Below are positions 62,984 to 64,000 of a stretch of DNA of 64,000 nucleotides, piece by piece (the stretch's first letter is position 1; the number at the start of each line of letters is the position of its first letter). The stretch comes from Sinonovacula constricta (lineage: Eukaryota > Mollusca > Bivalvia > Cardiida > Solecurtidae). The stretch covers positions 31,263,197 to 31,327,196 of the forward strand of contig CM017558.1 in assembly GCA_007844125.1 (NCBI GenBank), in the 5' to 3' direction. The position numbers were made by a program, and so were the translations under genes. The notes beneath the pieces were generated by a model, which had not been told where the DNA came from, made no database searches, and saw only the letters and a list, made by a program, of their open reading frames with translations.

Positions 62984-63979
62984 GTAATTTTACGTCTACG
63001 TCCGTGGCAAAGGATCAACGTTGCTTTCCACATTGTATAAAACATGAGGTGCTTATACATCTCGTACTAAGAAGAACCCATGTCTTTATCTTCTCTATAC
63101 TATACTCGGGCATGATCATAAGCCCCGAATTTTACAATTAGTGCGGTTGTAGAACGAACAGGAACATTTATTATTCTGTATCAATTTTGGCTGACCAATC
63201 AATGAAGTCGATTTGTACCACGTGATGATCACATACAAATCTGTTTTAGTCAGTACATCATTCAAATATATAACGTTACTGGACAGTATTCTCTTCATCT
63301 CAGACAAAAACCCTTTACAATAACATCCTTTATTAAATAAGAATTCGGATGAAATTGAAATATGAAAATGCTTTATATTATGTATTATGTATTTATAATA
63401 AGAGTGCGATTCAAGCATCTCGAAAAACGGAAGCGTTAGTCCGCGTTCAAGTCTGAACGAATAACTGTCATAATGTTGTTTTTGTCTCTGTTATGTATAA
63501 AACTCTGATGTTTATCATTCTAAAAGTACTAACGGAAGTACAGTCAAGTGTAAAATATTAATTTTATAACAGAACAAATGAATATAAAATAAAACGACCA
63601 TTTTACACTGGTGTTCAATACGACACTATATTTGGATGCGTGCCAAGATATAAAAAAATACACAAACAAAAACAACAAATTTAACTCATCTAACGGCTCG
63701 TCCAATATGTTTTATAAATCTACACACTTGTCCAAATGTATCTAACGTATTGGACACAAGTTAACTAATATTCATGTTCTGCTCTTTGATTCCAGTATTA
63801 TGTTGACAATAAATGCAAGCGTATAACGGTTAATAACAATTTAATATCTTCATTTACTTCGGTGATACCAATCCAGAGTTTCACTTTATCAGTTTGTGAA
63901 GGGTTAGGATGGACTGACATACAATTATTTAATGTATAATTTTGTGATAAAAAACCCAAATAAGTATTTCCACCATCAG
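62984..63979 (+). other. Gene III intron (996 bp)
   Basis: Bounded by donor CAG|gtaatt and acceptor caccatcag, splitting the Ser codon after the catalytic Cys. No other feature recognised. Confidence 0.75.
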
Positions 63980-64000
63980 TTCAGGGGCAGGACGTACGGG
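63980..64000 (+). CDS. PTP signature-loop exon, cut by window end, gene III
   Basis: After the acceptor caccatcag, the first base completes Ser, and the reading continues S-G-A-G-R-T-G to the window edge. Joined across the intron the loop is HC-S-S-G-A-G-R-T-G, against the usual HC-S-A-G-[VI]-G-R-[ST]-G: nucleophile Cys and phosphate-binding Arg are present, with two small substitutions in between. The intron phase (2) matches the preceding exon exactly. Confidence 0.75.

Overview
The window looks like animal nuclear DNA, most likely from a mollusc and probably a bivalve. It is AT-rich, genes are split into short exons with GT-AG introns, simple-sequence tracts are very long, and the exons encode MEGF/scavenger-type EGF modules, F5/8 type C (galactose-binding, fucolectin-like) domains and a receptor-type protein tyrosine phosphatase (PTP). 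The species call is inference. No bacterial, viral or organellar genes were seen.

The dominant structure is a direct segmental duplication. Copy A occupies 1 to about 12,740 and is cut by the left window edge. Copy B occupies about 45,304 to 61,204. Each copy carries, on the minus strand, a two-exon F5/8C domain followed by a chain of single-exon EGF modules, some working-looking and some dead. Every module exon is phase 1-1, so modules can be lost without breaking the frame, and both copies contain several dead EGF exons.

Gene I (minus strand, about 21,392 leftwards past position 1) has a signal-peptide exon (21,338-21,392), an EGF exon (16,265-16,423), a first F5/8C domain (14,361-14,546 and 13,749-13,970), a second F5/8C domain (12,174-12,368 and 11,663-11,839) and EGF exons at 10,149, 1,791 and 1,108. 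Dead modules lie at 8,465, 7,609, 6,705, 6,022 and 5,595. Gene II (minus strand, about 60,821 to about 41,076) starts at the duplicated F5/8C domain, with no signal peptide or first F5/8C domain visible. It continues through EGF exons at 58,697, 54,245, 47,252, 46,384 and 44,755, then an EGF plus transmembrane exon (44,015-44,263) and short tyrosine-rich tail exons near 41.3 and 41.1 kb. Gene III (plus strand, 62,430 to the right edge) is part of a PTP catalytic domain, ending in the exon that carries the Cys/Arg signature loop.

The region 21.4-41 kb between genes I and II appears intergenic: microsatellites, tRNA-like SINE sequences, a hAT-like BED-finger fragment, a second, older duplication (about 28.2-29.0 versus 36.8-37.6 kb) and a second, broken signal-peptide exon at 25.9 kb. 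Copy B carries a clean 420-bp transposon insertion with a 9-bp target duplication that copy A lacks.

The most notable signal is that the duplicated F5/8C domain differs between copies mainly by amino-acid-changing substitutions (28 changed codons against 5 synonymous, counted by eye), whereas the EGF exons do not show this. This suggests a family of cell-surface recognition receptors under diversifying selection, with EGF modules gained by duplication and lost by splice-site decay.
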